From G965218495 sp965218495 (GTDB taxonomy: Bacteria; Bacteroidota; Rhodothermia; Rhodothermales; Bin80), in the NCBI GenBank assembly GCA_965218495.1, contig OZ244626.1, positions 434,001 to 498,000 on the forward strand: a stretch of DNA of 64,000 bases, given 5' to 3'. Every line of letters begins with the position of its first letter. The stretch's first letter is position 1. Shown one piece after another: positions 8,987 through 18,054 of this stretch. A model generated the notes under the pieces. It searched no databases. It saw only the letters and a program-made list of their open reading frames with translations, and was not told where the DNA came from. Both the position numbers and the translations under genes were made by a program.

Positions 8987-9979
8987 ATGCGCGTTCTAGA
9001 TCTGATCGCGCCAAGGCAATTTGCATGGCGAGAGGCCGCCGAGCCTGTACCAAGACCCGGAGAGGAGCTTGTCCGTGTGCGGTTTGTCGGTATTTGCGGC
9101 ACGGACATTCACGCCTATTCTGGGCGGCAACCATTCTTTTCCTACCCCCGGCGTCTGGGTCATGAGTTGAGTGTAGAGCTGGTCAATGGCCCGCCAGGGG
9201 TGTATTGCGCCGTGAACCCGTACCTCCATTGCAGCCGTTGCCAGCCTTGCCGCGCTGGTCGAACGAACTGCTGCGAGAACCTGGAGGTCTTGGGCGTTCA
9301 CGTCGACGGAGGCTTTGCGCCGCTGATGTCTTTGCCGCCAGCCCACGTGTACCCAAGCTCGCATCTTTCGGCGGAGGAGATGGCGCTGGTTGAGCCGCTC
9401 GTGGTAGGGCGGCACGCTGTAGGCCGCGCCGGAATTGCCGCCGGCGAAACTGTCCTGGTGGTAGGTGCGGGACCTATAGGGCTGGCCGTAGCCCTCTTTG
9501 CAGAAAGCCAAGGCGCAGACCTGGCGCTGGGCGAGGCACGGGCGGATCGGCGTCAGGCGTGTCGCGAGATCATCGGCACTGCCCAAGTGCTGGCGCCCGG
9601 TCCAGAATTCACGCTACAGCTGCGAAGTACATTCGGAGGAGACCTGCCCCAGGTTGTGTTCGATGTGACGGGAAGCCAAATGGCTATGCACAGAAGCTTT
9701 GAGCTTGTGGCGCACGGCGGGCGCTACGTCTTCGTGGGGCACTACCCGGGAGATTTCACCTTCTACGAGCCGGACTTCCACCGGCGCGAGCTTACGCTTC
9801 TGGCAAGCCGGAATGGAACGCACGAAGACTTTCTGGCCGTAGTCCAGGTGCTGGATGAAGGGACGATAGACGCAGCCGGTCTTATAACGAATCGCTACAC
9901 CTTTAGTGACGTGCCCCATATCCTGCCGGAATTACCCACGTTGCAAGGTGTGATTAAGGCACTGGTAGCGATGCCGTGA
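8987..9979 (+). CDS. Zinc-dependent medium-chain alcohol/polyol dehydrogenase
   Basis: NAD(P)-dependent oxidation of a sugar alcohol or sugar acid, of the L-idonate/L-gulonate 5-dehydrogenase-like group. Catalytic zinc ligands are visible in GICGTDIHAY and GHE, the structural zinc cysteines in the cluster HCSRCQPCRAGRTNCC, and the nucleotide-binding fold in VLVVGAGPIGLAVALF. The start at 8987 lies one base after the DAHP synthase stop, and an upstream in-frame ATG would overlap that gene. It lies upstream of the inositol genes with only the BI-1 gene between, so it may act on a polyol in that pathway, possibly in place of the missing iolG. The substrate is an inference. Confidence 0.88.
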   Translation: MRVLDLIAPRQFAWREAAEPVPRPGEELVRVRFVGICGTDIHAYSGRQPFFSYPRRLGHELSVELVNGPPGVYCAVNPYLHCSRCQPCRAGRTNCCENLEVLGVHVDGGFAPLMSLPPAHVYPSSHLSAEEMALVEPLVVGRHAVGRAGIAAGETVLVVGAGPIGLAVALFAESQGADLALGEARADRRQACREIIGTAQVLAPGPEFTLQLRSTFGGDLPQVVFDVTGSQMAMHRSFELVAHGGRYVFVGHYPGDFTFYEPDFHRRELTLLASRNGTHEDFLAVVQVLDEGTIDAAGLITNRYTFSDVPHILPELPTLQGVIKALVAMP

Positions 9980-10030
9980 ACTGAGCCGTTAAGCGTTGCG
10001 TTCTATGGGAGCGAGAATTCTCTATTTCTA

Positions 10031-10723
10031 ATGAACACCACTGCCTTTGCTTTGCAGCCCGTGGCACACCTGGATGCCAGCTCACGGGCCACATTCCTCA
10101 TGCGCACGTATGGTCACCTCACGGGTGCGGTGCTGCTTTTCGTATTCCTGGAGATGTATTACTTCTCGACCGGACTGGCGGAAAGAATAGCTTCGGCACT
10201 GAGCGTGAACTGGCTGTTTGTGTTGGGCGGCTTCATGGCCGTAGGTTGGCTCGCCAGTAGTGTCGCTCATACGACCAGATCGCGACCGATGCAGTATGGA
10301 GCCTTGGGTGCCTTTGTGGTGGCGGAGTCCCTGATCTTTGTCCCGCTGCTGTTCCTCGCGGATGCCGTTGCACCAGGTGCTATTCAAAGCGCTGCCTCGG
10401 TTTCCATACTGGGCTTTTTGCTCCTCACCGCAATCGTCTATAGATCCAAACGCGACTTTTCGTTCCTGGGGTTCATGCTTCGATTCGGGTTCGTGATGGC
10501 CCTCATTGCTATCGTTGCAGCGGTGATTTTCGGGTTTGAGTTGGGCATATTTTTCTCGTTCGCCCTGGTCATTCTTGCCGGAGGGGCGATTCTGTACGAC
10601 ACTTCGAAGGTATTTCACCACTACTCTGAAGACCGATACGTGGGCGCTGCGCTAGAGCTCTTCGCGTCAATAGCGCTGCTGTTCTGGTACGTCCTGTCGA
10701 TCTTCATTCGCAACCGAGGATAG
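10031..10723 (+). CDS. Bax inhibitor-1/YccA family membrane protein
   Basis: A 230-residue protein with about seven hydrophobic helices, typical of the BI-1 (TMBIM/UPF0005) family of integral membrane proteins linked to calcium leak or membrane protease control. The family shows in the N-terminal FLMRTYGHLTGAVLLF, in the YRSKRDFSFLGFMLRFG turn, and in ILAGGAILYDTSKVFHHY with the conserved acidic residue in helix 6. It ends four bases before iolC and is probably cotranscribed with it, but no functional link is apparent. Confidence 0.9.
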   Translation: MNTTAFALQPVAHLDASSRATFLMRTYGHLTGAVLLFVFLEMYYFSTGLAERIASALSVNWLFVLGGFMAVGWLASSVAHTTRSRPMQYGALGAFVVAESLIFVPLLFLADAVAPGAIQSAASVSILGFLLLTAIVYRSKRDFSFLGFMLRFGFVMALIAIVAAVIFGFELGIFFSFALVILAGGAILYDTSKVFHHYSEDRYVGAALELFASIALLFWYVLSIFIRNRG

Positions 10724-10726
10724 CAG

Positions 10727-11737
10727 GTGGCACAATCGTATGATTTGCTCACGATGGGGCGTTCGTCCATTGATCTCTATGCAAATGAGGTTGGGGCGGC
10801 ATTTCCAGATATAAAGAGTTTTGCTGCCTATGTTGGTGGATCCCCGACGAACATTTGCGTAGGGGCACGGCGGCTAGGACTGCGGACGGCACTGTTAACT
10901 GCCGTAGGCGAGGATCCCGTAGGTGACTTTGTCGTCCACTTCCTTCGAAGTGAAGGAGTCGATACGCAGTACATCCCCCGCAAGGCAGGTCGCCGCACCA
11001 GCGCAGTCATTTTGGGTATTGAGCCCCCGGACCGCTTCCCGCTGGTGTTTTACCGCGACAACTGCGCCGACAACGCGCTGGATATCGACGATGTTCTTGC
11101 TGCACCGGTAGGGGCTTGTAAGATTTTCGAGTTTGCCGGGACCAATCTGAGCCAGGAGCCCTGCCGCAGCGCGACGCTCTTTGCGGCACAATGCGCTCGC
11201 GAGGCCGGGGCCCGTGTAGTATTCGATATTGACTTCCGCCCCGATCAGTGGCACGATCAGCGCGCCTTTGGGCAGAATGTTCGTGCTGCCGTGCCTCTGG
11301 TGGATGTGGTACTTGGTACGCAGGACGAGATAAACGCTGCTAACCTAGATGGGGCGCACCAAGTATCACTTACGCATCAACAGGTGTCGGATGCACGTGT
11401 TTCTGGTGACCTGGCCTCAGCGATTCACATGTTGCTTGGCCTGGGCCCGGAGGCGGTAATAGAGAAGCGCGGTCGGGAAGGTGCGCGGGCTCACCTGCAA
11501 AGCGGCGAATCAATCGATGGGCCCGGCTTTGCAGTTGAGATTCAAAACATCCTGGGTGCCGGCGATGCATTTGCTGCAGGTTTTATCTACGGTCAGCTCC
11601 AGCGCTGGTCCTGGCGTAAATCGATGCGCATGGGAAACGCTTGCGGCGCCATCGTGGTTACCAGACATGGCTGTGCCAACTTTATGCCTACGCTAAAGGA
11701 GGCGCTGGAGTTTGCGGCTGTACGTGAGGGCTTGTAG
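10727..11737 (+). CDS. iolC: 5-dehydro-2-deoxygluconokinase
   Basis: Phosphorylates 2-deoxy-5-keto-D-gluconate in myo-inositol catabolism. It is a PfkB/ribokinase-fold kinase of 336 residues with the IolC start YDLLTMGRSSIDLYA, the substrate motif GGSPTNICVGARRLG, the lid segment RTSAVILGI...FPLVFYRDNCAD, and the anion hole and catalytic base in NILGAGDAFAAGF. It starts with GTG, three bases after the preceding gene. Its partner iolD lies 3.4 kb downstream, beyond an insertion sequence. No terminator is visible directly after the gene. Confidence 0.93.
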   Translation: MAQSYDLLTMGRSSIDLYANEVGAAFPDIKSFAAYVGGSPTNICVGARRLGLRTALLTAVGEDPVGDFVVHFLRSEGVDTQYIPRKAGRRTSAVILGIEPPDRFPLVFYRDNCADNALDIDDVLAAPVGACKIFEFAGTNLSQEPCRSATLFAAQCAREAGARVVFDIDFRPDQWHDQRAFGQNVRAAVPLVDVVLGTQDEINAANLDGAHQVSLTHQQVSDARVSGDLASAIHMLLGLGPEAVIEKRGREGARAHLQSGESIDGPGFAVEIQNILGAGDAFAAGFIYGQLQRWSWRKSMRMGNACGAIVVTRHGCANFMPTLKEALEFAAVREGL

Positions 11738-12492
11738 TGTATGACTTGGCGCTGCTGTGCCGGCAGGCAGTTGCCCTGACCCACCATCTGCGGAGGAATC
11801 GTCGCTACCACTCTAAAAGTGGCGTCCATTGTACGAAGCCGTTCCAGTTGAGGCGGCAGGTGGTAACCTAGCCAGTTGAGCTCAGCCACTGTGTCAACAC
11901 CGTGTGCTGTGGTAACGGTAGTACTATGAAGATACGCAGAAGATAAGGGGGCGGAGTGTCTTGACAAGGAATAGTTGCGGGCGCTTTTTTTTCTGGAAGA
12001 CGCCGCGACATCGGGCATAGTATTTGGCGCAAAAACCGGCGCACACGTGGAGGCGGCGCCTAAGCCACACGGTCGCAACGGGCACTCCAGTTGAGATGTG
12101 TGACAAGACGGGCCGGGTTATGCTCCAATACTTGCTGCCTATCATCACGGGACAATTTGCCGCACTATAGCTATAGCCAGGCGGGTTGAGGCTTAGAAAT
12201 CGGTCGTGGTCGACAAGCGGCGCAGCGGCGGTGCCATGGGACGCCGCACTGGGCTGGGCGCGACGCGGCCCACAGAACGAATAGACGGAATCGGGTGTTC
12301 TTGCGGCATGTACCTGCAACCCCTAGAATGAAGTTTGGGACGACGTAGATTTTTGGACGCCAGAAGATCTCAGCGAAAATTCAGGATCGCCAGCCACATT
12401 GCGAAGCGTTGCCGAGCTGCAGGCACCTGCGAGCAGAGTAAAGCACAATCGAGGCTGAGGCAGATCCGGCGTGTGCCGTAGCCTGCTAATTA
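11738..12492. other. Gene-free stretch between iolC and the ISNCY element
   Basis: No open frame here resembles a known protein. At 11919-11931 it carries TAGTACTATGAAG, identical over 13 bases to the inner part of the IS1634 terminal repeat at 26803-26815. At 11968-11982 there is a T-rich run after GGGCGC, but no matching stem. The stretch may be decayed insertion sequence DNA. Confidence 0.5.
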
Positions 12493-14400
12493 GTGCTTGC
12501 CCGAAAAATGCCTGATCGGCTCTGCAGACCGGCAGTCTTGGGCGCATAGGGCGGATGTACGGGCGCGTGCGGCGGAAAATCGGGCATTTTGGAGTGTCGA
12601 GCGGCTGTTATCGGGGCAGTTTCCCCAACGGCTGCCTGCGTTGTTTTAGCGAATGTTGCGCCGTTTTCCGATCTTAGTACCGTTATTGGCGTGATTAGTA
12701 CGCTTCTGCCCCAACATTCGCCCGATTTACTGCCATGCGCGCGATCTTCGAGTCACAGTTTGAGCTTGGGCACACGCCCATTGGAGAGATCAGCTTTGAC
12801 GCTCGGTCCAGAGACGATATTCCGGCCGTACTCCGTGGACTGCAGGACATCTTCACGCACCGCGAGACCCGCGAGCGGGTGTTCGCGATTCTGCGGGAGC
12901 AGTTAGGCGCGAAGGTCAATTTGCGGCGTGGTCGCCCCGGGCTGTGTCTGTGGCGGATCTTCGTGCTGGGCACGCTGCAGAAGGCGCTTGACTGCGACTT
13001 CGACCGTCTGGTGGAATTGGCGAACTTTCACACGGCGTTGCGCCAGATGCTGGGGCATGCAGATTTTGGAGATAAGCACCAGTATCGCCTGCAGACCGTT
13101 ATTGACAACGTGCGTCTGCTTACCGAGGAGGCGCTGCAGCAGATCAATGCGGTGGTGGTGGCCCGTGGGCATCAGCTGTTGAAGCACAGAAACTCGGATC
13201 CGCTTCACTGCCGGGCCGACTCAGCGGTTGCGAAGACCCATGTGGAGTGGCCCACCGATGTCCGTTTGCTGTGGGATGCGCTGCGCCGTCTGATCAGGAA
13301 GCTGGCGCGTCTTTGCCAGCAGCATGCGATAGCGGGCTGGCGCAAGTCGCAGGCCTGGATCAAGAAAATGGAGCGCGCCTTTTATCGCGTGCGCACTTCC
13401 CGGCAGTGGCGTAGTACGTCGAAAGTGGCAAACTACCTGGCACTTTGCCGCACTATCGTGTCGAAGGCAGCGGCCACGCAGGCGATATTGAGGCAAAACG
13501 ATGTTGAAAGCGCGGAGGTGTCGTGGTATTTGCGGACTGCGGACAAGCTGATAGACCAGGTATTGCGCCGTTTGATCAAGGGCGAGAAGATTCCGCACGG
13601 CCAGAAGCTCTTCTCCGTGCATGAGCCCCACACGCGCTGGATCGACAAAGGGAAGGCGGGCGTGATGGCAGAGTTGGGGGTACCGGTGTGCGTGCTGGAG
13701 GATCAGCACCAATTCATTCTGCGCCACTACGTGCAACACGAAGGTGGCGACCAGGACATGATCGTACCATTCCTTGCAGAGGCGAAGCGGCGCTACCCGG
13801 CGCTGGCATCATGCAGCATGGACAAGGGGTTTTACACGCCAGAGAATCGCGAGCAGCTTGACAAGTTGTTGGACCTGAACGTGATGCCCCGGAAGGGGCG
13901 GCACCGTAAAGCGGACCGCGAACGGGAGACCCATCCGGACTTCGTGGCAGCCCGGCGTCAACACCCGGCCGTAGAGTCGGCGATCAATAACCTCCATCAC
14001 CGGGGCATGTCACTAGTGCGCACCCACGGCAAGGCTGGCTTCGACAGGACGCTGGCGCTGGTAGTGGTGGCCACCAATGTGCACCGCATAGGTCAGGTCC
14101 TGAAGCAGAAGGAAGCGCGCCGACGAAAGTGGCACCAGGCACGCAGTAGGGCGCAGTAAGGCCCTACCAGCGCCGCCACGGAAGCAAGCCAGACTCCTTG
14201 CAATGGGGAGAGCGCAAACCTATATCCTCTTTGTAGTGCAATGGCATAAAAAGCTGGCTGAAGGCCACGGATTTGTGCCGAATCCACTCATATTCGGGGG
14301 CTGCACACCTTGCGTACACCCCTGACCGCGACTACAGGCTTACCGCCCACCCCCAATCTGCCGGCATATTGCTCCCAATAGGCCTTTTTCGGGCAATCAC
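12493..14400 (+). mobile_element. Complete ISNCY-like insertion sequence with long terminal inverted repeats
   Basis: The left end GTGCTTGCCCGAAAAA (12493-12508) matches the reverse complement of the right end, GTGATTGCCCGAAAAA (14385-14400). The similarity continues imperfectly for about 60 bases (CCGGCAGTCTTGGG left, CCGGCAGATTGGGG right). Both ends are flanked directly by TAATTA (12487-12492 and 14401-14406), a candidate 6-base target duplication, although that motif is palindromic. The 1908-base element contains one intact transposase gene. It lies between iolC and iolD. Confidence 0.85.
12735..14159 (+). CDS. ISNCY-like DDE transposase
   Basis: A 474-residue transposase related to ISNCY/IS1202-type enzymes of the IS4/IS5 superfamily. 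The first catalytic Asp is probably in HCRADSAVAKTHVEWPTD, with the family phrase PTDVRLLWDALRRLIRKL. The second lies in CSMDKGFYTPEN, and the last acidic residue in the HPAVESAINNLHHRGMSLVR block near the end. The N-terminal half has a helix-turn-helix-like region (RLVELANFHTALRQMLGH). The frame is intact and the gene lies wholly inside the inverted repeats, so the element may still be mobile. Confidence 0.82.
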   Translation: MRAIFESQFELGHTPIGEISFDARSRDDIPAVLRGLQDIFTHRETRERVFAILREQLGAKVNLRRGRPGLCLWRIFVLGTLQKALDCDFDRLVELANFHTALRQMLGHADFGDKHQYRLQTVIDNVRLLTEEALQQINAVVVARGHQLLKHRNSDPLHCRADSAVAKTHVEWPTDVRLLWDALRRLIRKLARLCQQHAIAGWRKSQAWIKKMERAFYRVRTSRQWRSTSKVANYLALCRTIVSKAAATQAILRQNDVESAEVSWYLRTADKLIDQVLRRLIKGEKIPHGQKLFSVHEPHTRWIDKGKAGVMAELGVPVCVLEDQHQFILRHYVQHEGGDQDMIVPFLAEAKRRYPALASCSMDKGFYTPENREQLDKLLDLNVMPRKGRHRKADRERETHPDFVAARRQHPAVESAINNLHHRGMSLVRTHGKAGFDRTLALVVVATNVHRIGQVLKQKEARRRKWHQARSRAQ

Positions 14401-14406
14401 TAATTA

Positions 14407-15162
14407 TGCTCACCAGCGCCGAAATGGCGAAATTGTCAGAGCCAGCCAGAGAAAGGACATCGTAGTGGCAGACAAGTCGTATGTGTATGTGCTGGGCCGA
14501 CTCGACGCGATGAACCGCACAGTGCATCGCCATTCAAGCATGGCGGGCTTGTGGCAGGATGCGGACCGTCTTCAAGTGCCCAGTTGTGAAGAGCTATGCC
14601 AGAGTCATCCGGTGCAGTGGAATCGTGCATGACCGTAGGCATGTTGTCGGCGCAATCCATCAAGATCTTAAGAACGATTTAGGCGTTCAGCGTTAGGAAA
14701 GATGGGAGCTTCGGCTAGCAGAAGGGGCCTGCGACACAGAGACCTGCATATGCTAGTGCCCTATGCAGACGTGCGGCACGCTGGTTTACCGGCGACCCAC
14801 TTCTTAATGAACAAGGTGAGGCGTGGTCTGACTGTACCATCTTTCAGTCACGCTTTGGCAAATTCAGGGAATTTGGCGCACGCTTGGTCACTCACAAGGC
14901 TCACTGGTGTTGCCCAAGATTGCGCGAGCACGCTGATGTTACTTCAGCGCCCGCGCGTTAGCCACAATTGTACTGGATCGATGCGAGCACATACTCAAAA
15001 ATCCATCAACGGGTAGAAAAGGCTGGTCGCCAAGACAGGTCGCAGGCCTGAGGTGCCAACAAGGCTGACGAAGCTACAACATTCAGCATCTACGTAGATC
15101 CTGATCCACGGTGTGAACCCAAGCGCGTTCTTCCACTATATTGTGTCCCCCGCGAAGGTGGT
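14407..15162. other. Gene-free stretch between the ISNCY element and iolD
   Basis: About 750 bases with several short overlapping open frames on both strands, none recognisable. Together with 11738-12492 it makes an unusually long non-coding gap inside an inositol gene cluster even after subtracting the insertion sequence. The promoter of the iolD operon is probably near its right end; I cannot define it. Confidence 0.5.
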
Positions 15163-15183
15163 ATGACCAGTCTGCCCAAGGCC

Positions 15184-17064
15184 ATGAGAACCATTCGATG
15201 CACGATGGCGCAAGCCATCATCAAATTCCTGAAGAACCAGTACGTCACACGTGATGGGAAGGAGCAGAAGTTTTTTGCGGGGTGCTTCGGCATCTTCGGG
15301 CACGGCAACGTAGCAGGCATAGGGCAAGCGCTGCAGGAGCACAAGGACTTTAGGTACTATCAGTCCCGCAACGAACAGGCCATGGTGCATGCCGCTGCGG
15401 CCTTCGCGAAGATGAGCAACCGTTTGCAGACCTTCGCATGCACGACGTCTATCGGCCCCGGTGCCACCAATATGGTCACCGGTGCCGCCGTTGCCACGGT
15501 TAACCGGCTGCCCGTCCTACTCCTCCCAGGAGACATCTTTGCCCGTCGCAACGTGGCACCCGTGTTGCAGCAGCTTGAGTCCGAGCACTCTCAGGACTTC
15601 AGCGTTAACGACTGCTTCCGGCCCGTTAGCCGGTACTGGGACCGTATCAACAGGCCGGACCAGATTGTAACAGCCTTGCCGGAGGCGATGCGAGTGCTTG
15701 TTAGTCCCTCAGATACCGGCGCCGTGACGCTGGCTTTGCCGCAGGATGTGCAGACCGAGGCATACGACTACCCAGCAGTGCTATTTGAAAAGCGCTGTTG
15801 GGCTATCCCGCGCAACCGTCCAGATTTTGAGGCCGTGAAGCATGCGGCGAGGTGGATACAGGCGAGCGAGCGCCCCCTCATCGTGGCCGGCGGCGGAGTT
15901 CACTACAGTGGCGCCACCAGTGAGCTAGATCGCTTCAGTCGCACCGTGCACATACCCGTCTGCGAAACGCACGGCGGCAAAGGTAGTGTGCACTACGACC
16001 ACCCGTACTGCTTGGGGGCAGTCGGGGTCACGGGCACATTTGCTGCCAACCGCATTGCGAAGGACGCGGACTTGGTGATTGGCATCGGCACGCGATACAG
16101 TGATTTTACTACAGCCAGCAAAACGCTCTTCGAGAACCCAAATGTGCGGTTCATCAACATCAATGTTGCGGAGTTCGATGCCTTCAAGCACCATGCATTG
16201 CCACTGGTTGGCGACGCGCGTGTGGCACTTGGCGAGCTGCTCGGAATTTTGGAAGGCAATTGGCGCGCACCATCGGAACACAGTGAAAGGGCGGCGCGGC
16301 TCGCCAATGCTTGGAACGCTGAGGTGCAGCGCATATACGATATCCGGCACGTGCCGCTACCCAGCCAGGGAGAGGTGATTGGTCTTGTTAATGAATGCGG
16401 TGATCCGGCTGGCGTCATGGTGTGTGCCGCGGGGAGTCTGCCCGGCGACCTCCACAAGCTCTGGAGAGCCCGGCATGCTAAGCAGTACCATATGGAGTAC
16501 GGGTACAGCACGATGGGCTACGAGATCGCTGGGGGGCTTGGCATCAAGATGGCCGACCCGAGTCGCGAGGTTTACGTCTTAGTAGGGGATGGCAGCTACC
16601 TCATGCTGGCGACGGACCTTGTTACCAGTGTACAGGAAGGATACAAGTTGACTATTGTTCTTTTGGATAACCATGGGTTTAAGAGCATAGGGGGACTGAG
16701 TCGCTCGCTGGGACAGGACGGCTTTGGGACCCGGTACACGTACCCCCAGAATGGCGTGCTGACTGGTGATTCAGATTCCGGCGCGCAAACCCTGCCCGTG
16801 GATTTGGCCGCCAACGCAGAGTCACTGGGGGCGCATGTCTTCCGGTGCCGCACGCACGAGGATGTGAAGGCGGCCCTTGAGGAGTCGAAGCGCACGACGA
16901 CGACGTGTGTGATATACGTTCAGACGGATCGCTATGCGGACGTTCCTGGCTACGAGGCCTGGTGGGATGTACCGGTCGCTGAAACGAGCCAAATGCCAGC
17001 GGTACAAGATGCGCGCCTCGACTGGGAGGAGCAGCGCAGCAGAGAGCGCTTTTACCTTGGATAG
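15184..17064 (+). CDS. iolD: 3D-(3,5/4)-trihydroxycyclohexane-1,2-dione hydrolase
   Basis: Thiamine-diphosphate enzyme that opens the ring of the diketo intermediate in myo-inositol catabolism. The acetolactate-synthase fold is complete at 626 residues: N-terminal FFAGCFGIFGHGNVAGIGQA, the catalytic Glu in YYQSRNEQAMVHAAAAFAK, the middle domain RPLIVAGGGVHYSGA, and the cofactor motif from VLVGDGSYLM to LLDNHGFKSIGG. ATG 15184 (MRTIRCTMAQAI) matches the usual IolD start better than ATG 15163. It heads a tight operon: the transporter lipoprotein gene overlaps its end. Confidence 0.95.
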   Translation: MRTIRCTMAQAIIKFLKNQYVTRDGKEQKFFAGCFGIFGHGNVAGIGQALQEHKDFRYYQSRNEQAMVHAAAAFAKMSNRLQTFACTTSIGPGATNMVTGAAVATVNRLPVLLLPGDIFARRNVAPVLQQLESEHSQDFSVNDCFRPVSRYWDRINRPDQIVTALPEAMRVLVSPSDTGAVTLALPQDVQTEAYDYPAVLFEKRCWAIPRNRPDFEAVKHAARWIQASERPLIVAGGGVHYSGATSELDRFSRTVHIPVCETHGGKGSVHYDHPYCLGAVGVTGTFAANRIAKDADLVIGIGTRYSDFTTASKTLFENPNVRFININVAEFDAFKHHALPLVGDARVALGELLGILEGNWRAPSEHSERAARLANAWNAEVQRIYDIRHVPLPSQGEVIGLVNECGDPAGVMVCAAGSLPGDLHKLWRARHAKQYHMEYGYSTMGYEIAGGLGIKMADPSREVYVLVGDGSYLMLATDLVTSVQEGYKLTIVLLDNHGFKSIGGLSRSLGQDGFGTRYTYPQNGVLTGDSDSGAQTLPVDLAANAESLGAHVFRCRTHEDVKAALEESKRTTTTCVIYVQTDRYADVPGYEAWWDVPVAETSQMPAVQDARLDWEEQRSRERFYLG

Positions 17065-18052
17065 AATAGCCCAGTCCCCTCACCCTTGCAGGTGCACGTG
17101 GCCGTGGGCCTTGGCACTAACCTGGTTGCTGATCATCGGTGGCTGCGTAAACGGCGAAGAACCAGTCCGTTCTTCTCGGTTGCGTTTCGTTTTTGTTACG
17201 CACGGCCAGGCGTCCGACCCGTTCTGGTCTGTTGTACAGAACGGCGCCACAGCTGCGGCACGAGAGGTAGGTGTACGCGTTGAGTACCAGGCACCTGATT
17301 CATTTGACTTGGTCACCATGGCGCAGCTTATTGATGCGGCAGTGGCGTCCAGGCCCGATGGCCTCGTTGTAAGCATTCCCGATGCGGAAGCGCTGCGGCC
17401 CGCGCTTGAGTCTGCTATCTCGGCCGGGATACCCATAATCAGCATAAACTCGGGTGGCGATGTAGCCAGGAGCCTGGGTATGTTACTCCATGTGGGGCAG
17501 TCGGAATACGAGGCAGGCTATGCTGGCGGCGTGCGCCTGGCAGAAGCCGGCGTCACGCGGGCATTGTGTATCAACCAGGAAGTTGGCAACTTGGCACTGG
17601 ACAGTCGCTGCGCAGGGTTTGCAGAAGCACTTGCGGAAGCTGACGGTGCCGCTGTACTGCTGGCAACGGAACTTGCCGATCCCACCGAGTCACAGCAACG
17701 AATCCAGGCGGCACTACGTGCGGATCCTACCATTGATGGACTATTGTCGTTAGGCCCTACCGGCGCGCTGCCCGCGCTTCGCGCGTTGCAGGACATGAAT
17801 CTGGTCGGGAGCGTACGTTTGGCAACCTTTGACACATCACCTGAAATCCTCCAGGCCATTGAGGAGGGCGCGATAGCGTTTGCCCTGGATCAGCAGCAAT
17901 ACATGCAAGGCTACCTTCCGGTGGTGCTATTGGCTCTTCGGCTTCGCAATGAGAATGCACTTGCCAATGATGTCATCCGCACGGGACCTGGCTTTATCAC
18001 ACGAGACAACCTGTCGCGCCTGCGAGAGCTTACGCGGCAGGGCACGCGATAG
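17057..18052 (+). CDS. Sugar ABC transporter substrate-binding lipoprotein (inositol-type)
   Basis: Periplasmic-binding-protein-like domain of the ribose/inositol class (Peripla_BP_4) that would capture the sugar for the permease and ATPase encoded next. The hydrophobic stretch WALALTWLLIIGGC ends in a lipobox Cys. The mature part begins FVFVTHGQASDPFWSVVQNG and contains the ligand-cleft phrase GLVVSIPDAEALRPALESA and later LATFDTSPEILQAIEEG. No ATG fits well. A TTG at 17057 overlaps the iolD stop by eight bases and gives a sensible signal peptide, whereas ATG 17009 or 16934 would overlap iolD much more. Inositol as ligand is inferred from the flanking iol genes. Confidence 0.88.
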   Translation: MDRIAQSPHPCRCTWPWALALTWLLIIGGCVNGEEPVRSSRLRFVFVTHGQASDPFWSVVQNGATAAAREVGVRVEYQAPDSFDLVTMAQLIDAAVASRPDGLVVSIPDAEALRPALESAISAGIPIISINSGGDVARSLGMLLHVGQSEYEAGYAGGVRLAEAGVTRALCINQEVGNLALDSRCAGFAEALAEADGAAVLLATELADPTESQQRIQAALRADPTIDGLLSLGPTGALPALRALQDMNLVGSVRLATFDTSPEILQAIEEGAIAFALDQQQYMQGYLPVVLLALRLRNENALANDVIRTGPGFITRDNLSRLRELTRQGTR

Positions 18053-18054
18053 CG

